The notes under the pieces are model-generated. The model had not been told where the DNA came from. It saw nothing but the letters and a program-made list of their open reading frames with translations, and did not search any database. Shown piece by piece: positions 11,877 through 19,555 of a DNA stretch of 64,000 nucleotides. Origin of the DNA: Aureimonas sp. SK2 (GTDB lineage Bacteria > Pseudomonadota > Alphaproteobacteria > Rhizobiales > Rhizobiaceae); assembly GCF_029813115.1 (NCBI RefSeq), contig NZ_JAPZDS010000013.1, forward strand, positions 1-64,000, read 5' to 3'. Position 1 is the first letter of the stretch. Every line of letters begins with the position of its first letter. A program made the translations under genes and the position numbers.

Positions 11877-12239
11877 ATGTCCGCCGTGTCCCAGCCGGCC
11901 CTTCGCATCGAGCGCGAGACGCGCCCGGTCAACATCCTCTTCCACGACGCCGTCCTCGGATCCACGACGGAGGCGCTTCGCCTCTACGAGGGCAACCGCG
12001 AGCCCGTCCTCTACATCCCGCGCGACCATGTCGAGATGGCCTTCTTCGACGAATCGGACAAGCGCACGACCTGCCCGCTGAAGGGCGAGGCGCGCTACTG
12101 GTCGATCTCGGCCGAGGGCTACGGCGAACGCGACGCGGTCTGGTCCTACGAGGACCCCAAGCCCGCCGCGCGCGAGATCGCGGGCTATCTCGCCTTCTAT
12201 CCCGACAAGGTGCGCATCGTGGTGGGCGAAGGAAACTGA
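11877..12239 (+). CDS. DUF427 domain-containing protein
   Basis: 120 residues, almost entirely one DUF427 domain: the VLYIPRDHVEMAFF and CPLKGEARYWSI segments with a Trp/Tyr-rich beta-tent core (VWSYEDPKPAAREIAGYLAF) are typical. The biochemical role of DUF427 proteins is unknown. ATG 11877 has AGGGAGGA 6-13 bases upstream. It is divergent from the ECF sigma/anti-sigma operon and may be a target of it or of EcfG, because a GGAAC-N16-CGAT motif lies upstream. No signal peptide is seen, so it is probably cytoplasmic. Confidence 0.88.
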   Translation: MSAVSQPALRIERETRPVNILFHDAVLGSTTEALRLYEGNREPVLYIPRDHVEMAFFDESDKRTTCPLKGEARYWSISAEGYGERDAVWSYEDPKPAAREIAGYLAFYPDKVRIVVGEGN

Positions 12240-12258
12240 CCGCCCCCACCGCCCTCAT

Positions 12259-12283
12259 GGAACGGAAGCGTCCCTTGGCTGTT
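12259..12283 (+). promoter_or_regulatory. Probable EcfG-like promoter of the DUF1236 gene
   Basis: GGAAC (12259-12263) and TGTT (12280-12283) are separated by 16 bases, differing from the EcfG consensus only in the least conserved first base of the -10 box. It lies 44 bases upstream of the DUF1236 start. Confidence 0.45.
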
Positions 12284-12306
12284 TAGGCCGCCACAGGGAC
12301 GTTCTT
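12269..12306 (+). terminator. Possible stem-loop after the DUF427 gene
   Basis: CGTCCCT (12269-12275) pairs with AGGGACG (12295-12301), with a further 4-bp inner helix TGGC/GCCA, and TTCTT follows. It could terminate the DUF427 transcript, but it overlaps the probable promoter and leader of the DUF1236 gene, so it could also be a leader structure. Confidence 0.4.
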
Positions 12307-12326
12307 CATTCGAGGACATACAAACC

Positions 12327-12761
12327 ATGCGTCGTTTCATTCTTGCCTCCGCCGCGTTCGCCCTCATGGCCGGCCCGGTTCTCGCCCAGACCACGGTGGT
12401 CACCACGACCGAGCCCACGAGCCAGGGCGAGCAGGCGGCCGGCACATTGGCAGGCGCGGGCACGGGTGCCGTCGCGGGCGCGCTGGTCGGCGGCCCGGTG
12501 GGCGCGGTGGTCGGCGGCGTCGCCGGCATGGCGGTGGGCGGCATCGCCTCGGCGCCGGACGACGTGCGCCAGTACGTCGTCGCCAACCCGACCGCGCCGG
12601 TCGTGGTCGAGGGCGAGATCACGCAAGGCTCGGTCATCCCCGGCACCGTGACGCTGGTGCCGGTGCCGTCCAACCCGGACTACGAGTATTTCTACACGTC
12701 CAACAACCAGCCGGTGATCGTCTCCAAGGCCGACCGCAAGGTCGTCTACTACGTCCAGTAA
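12327..12761 (+). CDS. DUF1236 domain-containing secreted protein
   Basis: 144 residues. A clear signal peptide (residues 1-20, ending VLAQ), a Gly/Ala-rich segment with glycine-zipper character (GAGTGAVAGALVGGPVGAVV, residues about 44-63), then a C-terminal DUF1236 domain (SVIPGTVTLVPVPSNPDYEY with QPVIVSKADRKVVYYV). DUF1236 proteins are periplasmic or outer-membrane-associated proteins of unknown function, common in Rhizobiales. It is preceded by an EcfG-like promoter and followed by a strong terminator, so it is monocistronic. The glycine zipper suggests membrane insertion or oligomerisation; that is an inference. Confidence 0.88.
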   Translation: MRRFILASAAFALMAGPVLAQTTVVTTTEPTSQGEQAAGTLAGAGTGAVAGALVGGPVGAVVGGVAGMAVGGIASAPDDVRQYVVANPTAPVVVEGEITQGSVIPGTVTLVPVPSNPDYEYFYTSNNQPVIVSKADRKVVYYVQ

Positions 12762-12783
12762 AGCATCCCGGACGCCCCAACGA

Positions 12784-12820
12784 AAAGGCCGCCGCGCGAC
12801 ACCCGCGCGGCGGCCTTTAT
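12784..12820 (+). terminator. Intrinsic terminator after the DUF1236 gene
   Basis: A perfect 15-bp stem (AAAGGCCGCCGCGCG, 12784-12798, with its complement 12804-12818) encloses a 5-base loop. The arm ends in TTT, with few further T residues. Confidence 0.75.
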
Positions 12821-12904
12821 CGTTAAAGGTCGGAGACCGTTTCGGAAGGACCCGGCGGAGGATCGGCGAGGGATTTCGGGCCGGAGACTTATCGAAGTCG
12901 TCTC

Positions 12905-13189
12905 CTAACGGTCGCTGTGGCCGAGGCTGCGCTCGGGGTCGAGCCGGTCGCGCACCCTTTGCTTCAGCACCTTGGCTTCGGGAAAGCCGCCGTCGGCCTT
13001 GCGCTCCCAGATCGTCTCTCCCTCGTAGGCGATCTCGAAGACGCCGCCCGTGCCGGGGATCAGCGCGACCTCGCTTAAGTCCGGACCGAAGGTCTGGAGC
13101 AGTTCCTGCGCCAGCCAGGCGGAGCGCAGCAGCCACTGGCACTGGGTGCAGAAGCGGATGGTGATGCGGGGTGCCGGGCTCGGGTCCAT
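12905..13189 (-). CDS. SelT/SelW/SelH (Rdx) family thioredoxin-fold protein
   Basis: 94 residues with the CxxC redox pair FCTQCQW at Cys14/Cys17, then GTGGVFEIAYEG and GGFPEAKVLKQRVRD, the standard pattern of Cys-containing bacterial homologues of selenoprotein W (Rdx family). A thiol redox role in the cytoplasm is inferred; the physiological partner is unknown. It starts at ATG 13189, 28 bp after the dnaE2 stop on the same strand. Its ribosome-binding site lies in the 3' arm of an 8-bp hairpin whose 5' arm begins within the dnaE2 stop codon, so its translation may depend on dnaE2 translation. This is an unusual neighbour for a mutasome. Confidence 0.88.
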   Translation of the reverse strand: MDPSPAPRITIRFCTQCQWLLRSAWLAQELLQTFGPDLSEVALIPGTGGVFEIAYEGETIWERKADGGFPEAKVLKQRVRDRLDPERSLGHSDR

Positions 13190-13192
13190 GGC

Positions 13193-13218
13193 GTTCTCCG
13201 TGAGGTTTCCCGGAGAAC
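13193..13218 (-). promoter_or_regulatory. Hairpin burying the SelW-like gene's ribosome-binding site
   Basis: In the minus-strand transcript GTTCTCCG (13218-13211) pairs perfectly with CGGAGAAC (13200-13193) across a 10-base loop. The 3' arm contains the Shine-Dalgarno GGAG, 6 bases before ATG 13189. The 5' arm starts at the G of the dnaE2 TAG stop. A ribosome terminating dnaE2 would melt the stem, a classic coupling arrangement. No T-run follows, so it is not a normal terminator. Confidence 0.5.
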
Positions 13219-16200
13219 TAGTGAAAGTTCCGGCCCTTGGGCAAGACCGCGTTCAGCTCGCGCAGGCTCGCCTCGTCGATCTTGCGCGTCGAGGGCATGA
13301 CGACCCGGGCCGGGCGGCGCACCTCGTCGGCCGAGGCGAGGACGGCGCCGAGCGCGGCGGCGGCCTCCGCCACGTCGTCGGGGATCGGCGAAACGTGGCG
13401 CGGCTCCGGGTGGCGGCGCAAGGGGCTCTTCACGTGGTCGGTCGGCTGGAGCGTGCGCGCGCCCTCCAAGCCCCGCTCGGCGAGGCGCGACAGGAGCGGC
13501 GTCAGGTCCTCGATCGTCTCGGCCACGAGATGGATCACCCCCCGGTCGGCCTGGACGCGGCCGGACACGCGCACCAGCCGCGCGCCGAGCACCACGGGCC
13601 GGAAGCGCTCGAAGACCTTGGTCCAGACCACGATGTTGGCGACGCCCGTCTCGTCCTCCACCGTCATGAAGATGACGCCCTTGGCCGAGCCCGGCCGCTG
13701 GCGCACCAGCACCAGCCCTGCGACGCTGGCGCGCCGGCCGGAGCGCAGCGTCTCGAGCGTCTGCGTCGTCGCGATGCCGCGTGCCGCCAGGTCTTCGCGC
13801 AGGAAGCTCAAGGGGTGGGCCTTCAGGGAGAGGGACAGGAAGCGGTAGTCGTGGACCACGGCCTCGCCGAGCGGCATGCCCGGCAGGAAGACCTCGGGCT
13901 CCGGCGCCACCTCGCCCACTCCCTCGAAGAGCGGCAGGCGCTCGGGCGCGGAGGCCTCGTCCAGCGCCTGCGCCGCCCAGAGCGCGTCGCGCCGCGCGAG
14001 CCCGAGACCGGCAAAGGCGTCGGCCTCCGCCAACCGCTCCATGGCGCGGCGGGACAGGCCCGTGCGCCGCCAGAGGTCGCGCACCGAATCGAACGGACCC
14101 GACGTGTCGCGCACCCAGACGAGGCGCGCGATCTCGGTCTCGGACAGGCCCTTCACCTGCCGGAACCCCAGCCGCACCGCATGGCGCGAGCGGATGGCGC
14201 CCGCCGCCTCGCGGTGGCGGGGAAAGACGCGGGCGGGATCGAAGGGCGCAGCCTCCAGGGTGCAGTCCCAGCGCGAGGCGTTGACGCAGACGGCCCGCAC
14301 CTCGACCCCGTGCTCGCGCGCGTCGCGCACCAGCTGGGCCGGCGCGTAGAAGCCCATGGGCTGGGCGTTGAGGATGGCCGCGCAGAAGACGTCCGGCCAG
14401 TGGCACTTGATGACGATCGAGGCATAGACGAGGAGCGCGAAGGAGGCCGCGTGGCTTTCGGGGAAGCCGTATTCGCCGAAGCCCTCGATCTGGCTGAAGC
14501 AGCGCGCGGCAAAATCGGCCTCGTAGCCGTTCGCCACCATGCCGGCGATCATGCGCTCGCGAAAATCCCTCACCTGCCCGGTGCGCCGGAAGGTGGCCAT
14601 GGCGCGGCGCAGCTTGTCGGCCTCCGCGCCCGAAAAGCCGCCGGCCACCATGGCGATCCTCATCGCCTGTTCCTGGAACAGCGGCACGCCGCAGGTGCGC
14701 TCGAGGATCTCGCGCAGTTCCTCCTTCGGGTAGGTCACGTCCTCCAGCCCCATGCGGCGGCGCAGATACGGATGCACCATGTCGCCCTGGATCGGGCCGG
14801 GACGCACGATGGCGACCTGGATCACAAGGTCGTAGAACTCGTTAGGTTTCAGCTTCGGGAGCATGGTCATCTGCGCCCGGCTCTCGATCTGGAACGTGCC
14901 GAGCGTGTCGGCGCGGTGGGTCATCCGCCAGACGGGAGCGTCCGGCGGCTCCTGCGGCAGCGTGGCGAGCGAGGCCGGGCGCCCGTCCGCCGTCACTTCC
15001 CCTTCATAGACATCGTTCAGCATGTCGAAGGCGCGGCGCAGCGCGCTCAGCATGCCGAGCGCTAGGATGTCGATCTTGAGGATCTTCAGCTCGTCGAGGT
15101 CGTCCTTGTCCCATTCCACGATGATGCGGCCCTTGGAGCCGGTGTTGTGGACGGGCACCGTCTCGTCCACCCGGCCGCGCGTCAGAACGAAGCCGCCGAC
15201 ATGCTGGCTGAGGTGGCGGGGAAACTCGTTGAGTGCACGAGCGTAGTCGAGAACGTTCCGGGTCGTCGGATCCTCCGCCGAAAGGCCCGCCGCATCCGTC
15301 TCGCGCGTGCCGACATCGGACGGACCGTAGCCCCAGACGGAGGCCGAGAGCGCCGAGACCGCGTCCTCCGACAGGCCGAAGGCCTTGCCGACCTCGCGGA
15401 GGCTGGAGCGCGCGCGATAGGAGATGACGGTGGCGGCGATGGCGGCCGAATCGCGCCCGTAGGCCTCGTAGATCCAGTCGATCACCTCGTCGCGCCGCTC
15501 GTGCTCGAAGTCGACGTCGATGTCGGGCGGCTCGTCGCGCTCGGCCGACAGGAAGCGGTCGAACAGGAGACCGGCCCGTTCGGGATCCACCTCCGTGATG
15601 CCGATGCAGAAACAGACGGTGGAATTGGCCGCCGAGCCGCGCCCCTGGCACAGGATGCCCTTCTCACGCGCGGCCTGGACAATGCGGTGGACGGTGAGGA
15701 AATAGGGCTCGTACTTCTTGTCGGCGATGAGAGCGAGCTCCCGCTCGATCTGGGTGTAGATGCGGCCTGGCACACCATGCGGATAGCGCCACAGCGCGCC
15801 CTTGTAGGCGAGGCGGCGCAGCTCTTCCAGCGGCGAGACGCCGAGGCGCAGGGCCTCGTCGGGATAGTCGTATTTCAGGGTCGCGAGGTCGAAGCGCAGC
15901 TCCGAGAAGAAGCGCCGGCTTTCCGCGATCGCGTGCTCGTATCCCCGGAACAGACGCAGCATCTCGCCTTCGTGCTTGAGCCGGCGCTCGGCATGGGCCG
16001 ACAGGATCGCACGGCCGGCTTCAGCGATCGGCACATGTTCGCGGATGGCGGCGACGACGTCGGCGAGAGGGCGCCGCTCGCTCGCGTGGAACAGGGCGTC
16101 GTTGGTGGCGAGCAGGGGCGTGCCGAGCGCCGCCGCGAGGTTGTCGCCCCGCGCCAGGCGCCGGGCGTCGCCCCCGTCATGGCGCGGCGCCAGCGCGAGG

Positions 16201-16715
16201 CGGATCGCGCCGGGAAAGGCCTCCCGCAAGGGACCGAGCGCCGCGCGAAGCCGCGTGGCCGCCGCCTCCCCCGCCGGCCCATCGCGGCCGAGCGCGTCGG
16301 GGGCGAGAACCGCGAGGCCGATGCCCTCGCCGCCGTCCAGGAGATCGGGAAGACGGAGGATGCATTCGCCCTTCCGGGCGCGCAGGTTTCCCTTGGTCAG
16401 GAGGCGGCAGAGCTTGGCCCAGCCCGCCCGGTGCCGGGGATAGGCGAAGATGTCGGGCGTCTCGTCGGCCAGCACCAGCCGCGCGCCGGGGCGGAAGGGA
16501 AACCCTTGCAGCCGCGCCTGCCCATGGGCGCGCACGACGCCTGCCACGGTGTTGCGGTCGGCGAGCCCGAGGCCCCCGAGCCGCAGCGCCTGTGCCGCCA
16601 CCACCATCTCGCCGGGCTTCGACGCCCCGCGCAGGAAGGAGAAGTTGGAGGCCGCCCCGATCTCGCAGAAGCCGGGACCGGGCGGCAGCGGCTCGACCGG
16701 CGCCTCGCCGCTCAC
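13218..16715 (-). CDS. dnaE2: Error-prone DNA polymerase III alpha subunit DnaE2 (ImuC)
   Basis: 1165 residues from GTG 16715. This C-family polymerase does the actual lesion bypass in the ImuA-ImuB-DnaE2 mutasome. An N-terminal PHP domain opens with NFSFLRGASKPGEMV, and the polymerase core carries the acidic triad region EPPDIDVDFEHERRDEVIDW and the GSAANSTVCFCIGITEVDP segment. Helix-hairpin-helix and OB folds (VAGLVLVRQRPGSAKG) lie near the C-terminus. The start is GTG because it overlaps the imuB stop (GTGA) and matches the family's short N-terminus; a longer open frame upstream is the shadow of imuB. It is the third gene of a LexA-controlled operon. The protein looks complete. Confidence 0.95.
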   Translation of the reverse strand: MSGEAPVEPLPPGPGFCEIGAASNFSFLRGASKPGEMVVAAQALRLGGLGLADRNTVAGVVRAHGQARLQGFPFRPGARLVLADETPDIFAYPRHRAGWAKLCRLLTKGNLRARKGECILRLPDLLDGGEGIGLAVLAPDALGRDGPAGEAAATRLRAALGPLREAFPGAIRLALAPRHDGGDARRLARGDNLAAALGTPLLATNDALFHASERRPLADVVAAIREHVPIAEAGRAILSAHAERRLKHEGEMLRLFRGYEHAIAESRRFFSELRFDLATLKYDYPDEALRLGVSPLEELRRLAYKGALWRYPHGVPGRIYTQIERELALIADKKYEPYFLTVHRIVQAAREKGILCQGRGSAANSTVCFCIGITEVDPERAGLLFDRFLSAERDEPPDIDVDFEHERRDEVIDWIYEAYGRDSAAIAATVISYRARSSLREVGKAFGLSEDAVSALSASVWGYGPSDVGTRETDAAGLSAEDPTTRNVLDYARALNEFPRHLSQHVGGFVLTRGRVDETVPVHNTGSKGRIIVEWDKDDLDELKILKIDILALGMLSALRRAFDMLNDVYEGEVTADGRPASLATLPQEPPDAPVWRMTHRADTLGTFQIESRAQMTMLPKLKPNEFYDLVIQVAIVRPGPIQGDMVHPYLRRRMGLEDVTYPKEELREILERTCGVPLFQEQAMRIAMVAGGFSGAEADKLRRAMATFRRTGQVRDFRERMIAGMVANGYEADFAARCFSQIEGFGEYGFPESHAASFALLVYASIVIKCHWPDVFCAAILNAQPMGFYAPAQLVRDAREHGVEVRAVCVNASRWDCTLEAAPFDPARVFPRHREAAGAIRSRHAVRLGFRQVKGLSETEIARLVWVRDTSGPFDSVRDLWRRTGLSRRAMERLAEADAFAGLGLARRDALWAAQALDEASAPERLPLFEGVGEVAPEPEVFLPGMPLGEAVVHDYRFLSLSLKAHPLSFLREDLAARGIATTQTLETLRSGRRASVAGLVLVRQRPGSAKGVIFMTVEDETGVANIVVWTKVFERFRPVVLGARLVRVSGRVQADRGVIHLVAETIEDLTPLLSRLAERGLEGARTLQPTDHVKSPLRRHPEPRHVSPIPDDVAEAAAALGAVLASADEVRRPARVVMPSTRKIDEASLRELNAVLPKGRNFH

Positions 16716-18436
16716 GCGAAGAGCCCGTGAAGGAACCAGCCCGAGGGCGCGCCCGGCCCCGCCCCTTCCCGAAACAGCCAGTAGCGCCGCCCCGCCTCGT
16801 CCTCGACGCGGAAATAGTCGCGCTCCGCGCCGGTGTCGCCGCGCCACCATTCGGGCGCGATCCGCTCCGGCCCCTCGATCCGCCCGACGCGGTAGAAGGC
16901 TCGGCGCCAGCGGAACTGGCGGATCGGCCCGTCCGGCACCTCGGCCGTCGCCTCCACCGCCTCCGGCCGGGCGAAGAGGCGCAAGGGGCGGGGCGCGAGG
17001 TCCGCCGACAGGCCCATCGAGGCCGCGCCGAAGGGCGCGGCGGGGCGCTGCGCCGCCTCCGGCCTGTGGCGGTCCTCGCCCGAAAGCGCGAAGACCGCGG
17101 CCTCGCCTAGCCGGGTGCCCAGGCGATCGATCAGCGCGCCGAGATCCTCGGCCGGGCGCGGCCCCTCGCCCGCCAGCTCCTCCTGCCGCTCGGCCATGGC
17201 GTCGGCGGCCAGGACCGACAGGCGCAGAAGGTCGAAGCCGAAGCCGGCGTCGATCTCCTCGTCCGCCATCTTCAGCCGCTCGGCGAAGAGGCGCGCGATG
17301 CGGGCGGGGTCGCGCAGCGGCGTGCCCGTGCGCACGCTCATCCGCTCCACATGGCCGTCCACCCGGAACAGGGCGAGCTCCGCCTCGCGCAGGCCCTCGC
17401 CCCGCTCGGCCAGGGTCTCGCAGAGGCGCGCGGCCAGATGCGAGACGAGGCGTAGGATGTCCTCCGTCAGGCTCACCGGCTCGAACAGGCGCCGCTCGCG
17501 GATCAGCATGGCGACGGGCCGGCGCGGGGCGATCGGCCGGCGCGCCGCGCCCGTCGCCTCGTCCAGCCGGCGCGCGAGGTCCGGCCCGAAACGGCGCTGG
17601 AGCCCGGCGCGCGGCAGGGCGAGGAGGTCGCCGACCCGGCGCAGGCCGAGGCGATGGAGGCGCCCCGCCTCCTCGGGGGCCAAGCGGAGGGCGGGACCGG
17701 CCGGCAGTCCTTCCACCGCCGCCCGCTCGCCGCCCGCCGGCACGAGGGCCTGCGTCTCCCTCAAGCCGACGCAGGCCCGCGCCGTGCCGGGATGGGCGGC
17801 GACGACCGCCTCGGCCGCGAACCCTTGCGCGCGAAGCCGCGCCAGGAGATCGTCCCTGAGGGCGGCGACCCCGCCGAAGAGATGGGAGGCGCCCGACAGG
17901 TCGAGAAGAAGGCCCTCGGTGCCGTCGAGCGCCACCAGCGGCGTGTAGCGGTCGCACCAGTCGGCGACGGCCTCCAACAGCCGGCGGTCGGCCGCCGCGT
18001 CCATGGGCCGGTAGTCGACATGGGGAAAGCGCGCGCGCGCCTCCGCCAGCCCGAGGCCGGGCATAAGGCCCAGCGCCGCCGCCCGCTCGCACAGGGCGAC
18101 GATCCGGTCGGCCCGGTCCTCGCGCCCGAACAGGGCGAGCGGCGGGACGCCTGGCTCGGCCGGCCCGTCCGCCCCGTCCGACAGCGCGAGGAGGCCGGCG
18201 GGCGGGCGGTGCCCGTTGCCCGAGCCGAGCGGCACGGAGAGGAGGTCAGCCCGCGCCGATGCGCCGGGGCGGGGCGGGTTCGTCCGCCGCCCCGGAGCGA
18301 AGGGGCCGCAGCGCCACGAGCGCCCGAGTTCCGCGCGCCGGATCCGGTCGCTCGGCAGGCGCGGCAGCCTGATCGCCAGGAACTCGGCCGGGGCCGGCGG
18401 CAGCGCTGGGGTCGTGGTCGTGGAAACGGCGCTCAT
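16712..18436 (-). CDS. imuB: ImuB, Y-family polymerase-like mutasome hub protein
   Basis: 574 residues. ImuB resembles DinB but lacks the catalytic acidic residues; it links ImuA, DnaE2 and the beta clamp. The family start is visible (FLAIRLPRLPSDRIRR, residues 19-34), as are LMPGLGLAEARARFP, DGTEGLLLDLSGASHLFGG and the thumb/little-finger-like region. Residues about 35-100 (Pro/Gly/Ala-rich) look like an insertion relative to typical ImuB, where the PPLAL segment follows soon after the first motif. The first 64 codons overlap imuA in another frame. The stop overlaps the dnaE2 start (GTGA). SOS regulation comes from the LexA box before imuA. Confidence 0.93.
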   Translation of the reverse strand: MSAVSTTTTPALPPAPAEFLAIRLPRLPSDRIRRAELGRSWRCGPFAPGRRTNPPRPGASARADLLSVPLGSGNGHRPPAGLLALSDGADGPAEPGVPPLALFGREDRADRIVALCERAAALGLMPGLGLAEARARFPHVDYRPMDAAADRRLLEAVADWCDRYTPLVALDGTEGLLLDLSGASHLFGGVAALRDDLLARLRAQGFAAEAVVAAHPGTARACVGLRETQALVPAGGERAAVEGLPAGPALRLAPEEAGRLHRLGLRRVGDLLALPRAGLQRRFGPDLARRLDEATGAARRPIAPRRPVAMLIRERRLFEPVSLTEDILRLVSHLAARLCETLAERGEGLREAELALFRVDGHVERMSVRTGTPLRDPARIARLFAERLKMADEEIDAGFGFDLLRLSVLAADAMAERQEELAGEGPRPAEDLGALIDRLGTRLGEAAVFALSGEDRHRPEAAQRPAAPFGAASMGLSADLAPRPLRLFARPEAVEATAEVPDGPIRQFRWRRAFYRVGRIEGPERIAPEWWRGDTGAERDYFRVEDEAGRRYWLFREGAGPGAPSGWFLHGLFA

Positions 18437-19292
18437 GGGGATCCCATTCCAGACAGAGGGTGCGGGGAGACAGGCCCCGGGCCTTTTCGAGCCCGAGGGA
18501 AAAGCGCGGGCGGCCGATCAGCGGCAGCGCCTCCAGCCCCGGCACCGGGGCGGCGCGCACCGGTTCGACCAGGAAGCGGAGGGGCGCGGCCGAGGCCTCC
18601 GCCTCGCCGCCCTGGCGCAGGAGAAGGACCGGGCCGCCGGCCTCCCGCGCGCGGGTGTGGAGGCGGCGCGTGCCCTCCAGCGCCAGCACCGCCGGGTTGC
18701 CGCGCAGCTCGACCACGGTGAGCGCGGGCGCGCCGGAGCGGGCCGCCTCCTCGCCCGCCCAGGCGGCGTCGACGACGCGCCGGGCGCGCACCACGACCAG
18801 CGCCTCCGGCTCGAGGCCGAAATGGACGAGGCCCTCGCGATAGGGCATGCCGCCCTCGGCGAGCGCGTCGGCCGCGGCGATCCAGATAAGCGGCCGCTGC
18901 GCAGAGGCGCCGAGCCGGAGCGCCAGCGCCAGGGCGAAGCCGATGCCCACCCCGCCGTCGCGCATGGCGCGGGTGCGCAGTTCCAGAAGCCCCGCGCGCG
19001 GCAGGCCGCCGCCGAGCGCGGCGTCGAAGAGCGGTGCGCCAAGCGGGACGCGGCGCTCTTCGATGGGTTTTTCGTCCTTCCCTTCCGAGCCGTCGCGCGG
19101 GAGGACGGCTCCCTCGATCCGGCCGATCGCATGGCGCAGGGCCGAGAGCGTCGCGGCGCGCGACACCTTGGCCGGGCCGCAGCCGTCCTGCGCCGCCAAG
19201 ATGCGGCCGATGCCTTCGTTTCCATGGTCTTGGTCCGGTCCTCTGCCGGATCGCCGTCGTTCCGAGCCGTTCCAGGTCACGCCGTTCTCCAT
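18246..19292 (-). CDS. imuA: ImuA, RecA-like mutasome accessory protein
   Basis: 348 residues as drawn. ImuA has a RecA-type fold and supports ImuB/DnaE2 translesion synthesis and SOS mutagenesis. LSALRHAIGRIEG, PLFDAALGGGLPRAGLLEL, GIGFALALALRL and LEWDPHERRFHDHD match the family. Conserved sequence begins only around residue 43, so GTG 19166 or TTG 19199 are alternative starts; ATG 19292 is kept because the LexA box and promoter lie immediately upstream. The frame does not stop near the usual end but runs 191 bp into imuB, adding about 63 Pro/Arg/Ala-rich residues that may be non-functional. It is the first gene of the imuA-imuB-dnaE2 operon. Confidence 0.9.
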   Translation of the reverse strand: MENGVTWNGSERRRSGRGPDQDHGNEGIGRILAAQDGCGPAKVSRAATLSALRHAIGRIEGAVLPRDGSEGKDEKPIEERRVPLGAPLFDAALGGGLPRAGLLELRTRAMRDGGVGIGFALALALRLGASAQRPLIWIAAADALAEGGMPYREGLVHFGLEPEALVVVRARRVVDAAWAGEEAARSGAPALTVVELRGNPAVLALEGTRRLHTRAREAGGPVLLLRQGGEAEASAAPLRFLVEPVRAAPVPGLEALPLIGRPRFSLGLEKARGLSPRTLCLEWDPHERRFHDHDPSAAAGPGRVPGDQAAAPAERPDPARGTRALVALRPLRSGAADEPAPPRRIGAG

Positions 19293-19320
19293 CGGCCGAT
19301 GGGATCATGGCCGCCTTCTT

Positions 19321-19335
19321 GTTCCACATATGTTC
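19321..19335 (-). promoter_or_regulatory. LexA (SOS) box upstream of imuA
   Basis: GTTC-CACATAT-GTTC, an exact match to the direct-repeat GTTC-N7-GTTC operator used by LexA in Alphaproteobacteria. It lies 29 bp upstream of the imuA ATG, overlapping where the minus-strand promoter must be. This predicts DNA-damage induction of the whole mutasome operon. Confidence 0.85.
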
Positions 19336-19555
19336 TAGGAGATTTCCGAGTCGCCCTCCGGAGTCAAGGACGAGGCATGCAAGATTATTTTCCTGTTGAT
19401 AGGGAACGAATTCCGGTGGACGAGCGAGGCCCGGCCCGATCGCGGCCGCGTCACGATCGCGTCAGGGGGCCGGCTCGGAGGTTGCGGTGTGTCCGGCCGG
19501 TCCGGCAGGGAACCGGCTTGCTCCCCTGTTCCTCCATCCGAAGCCGTCCCTGCCC

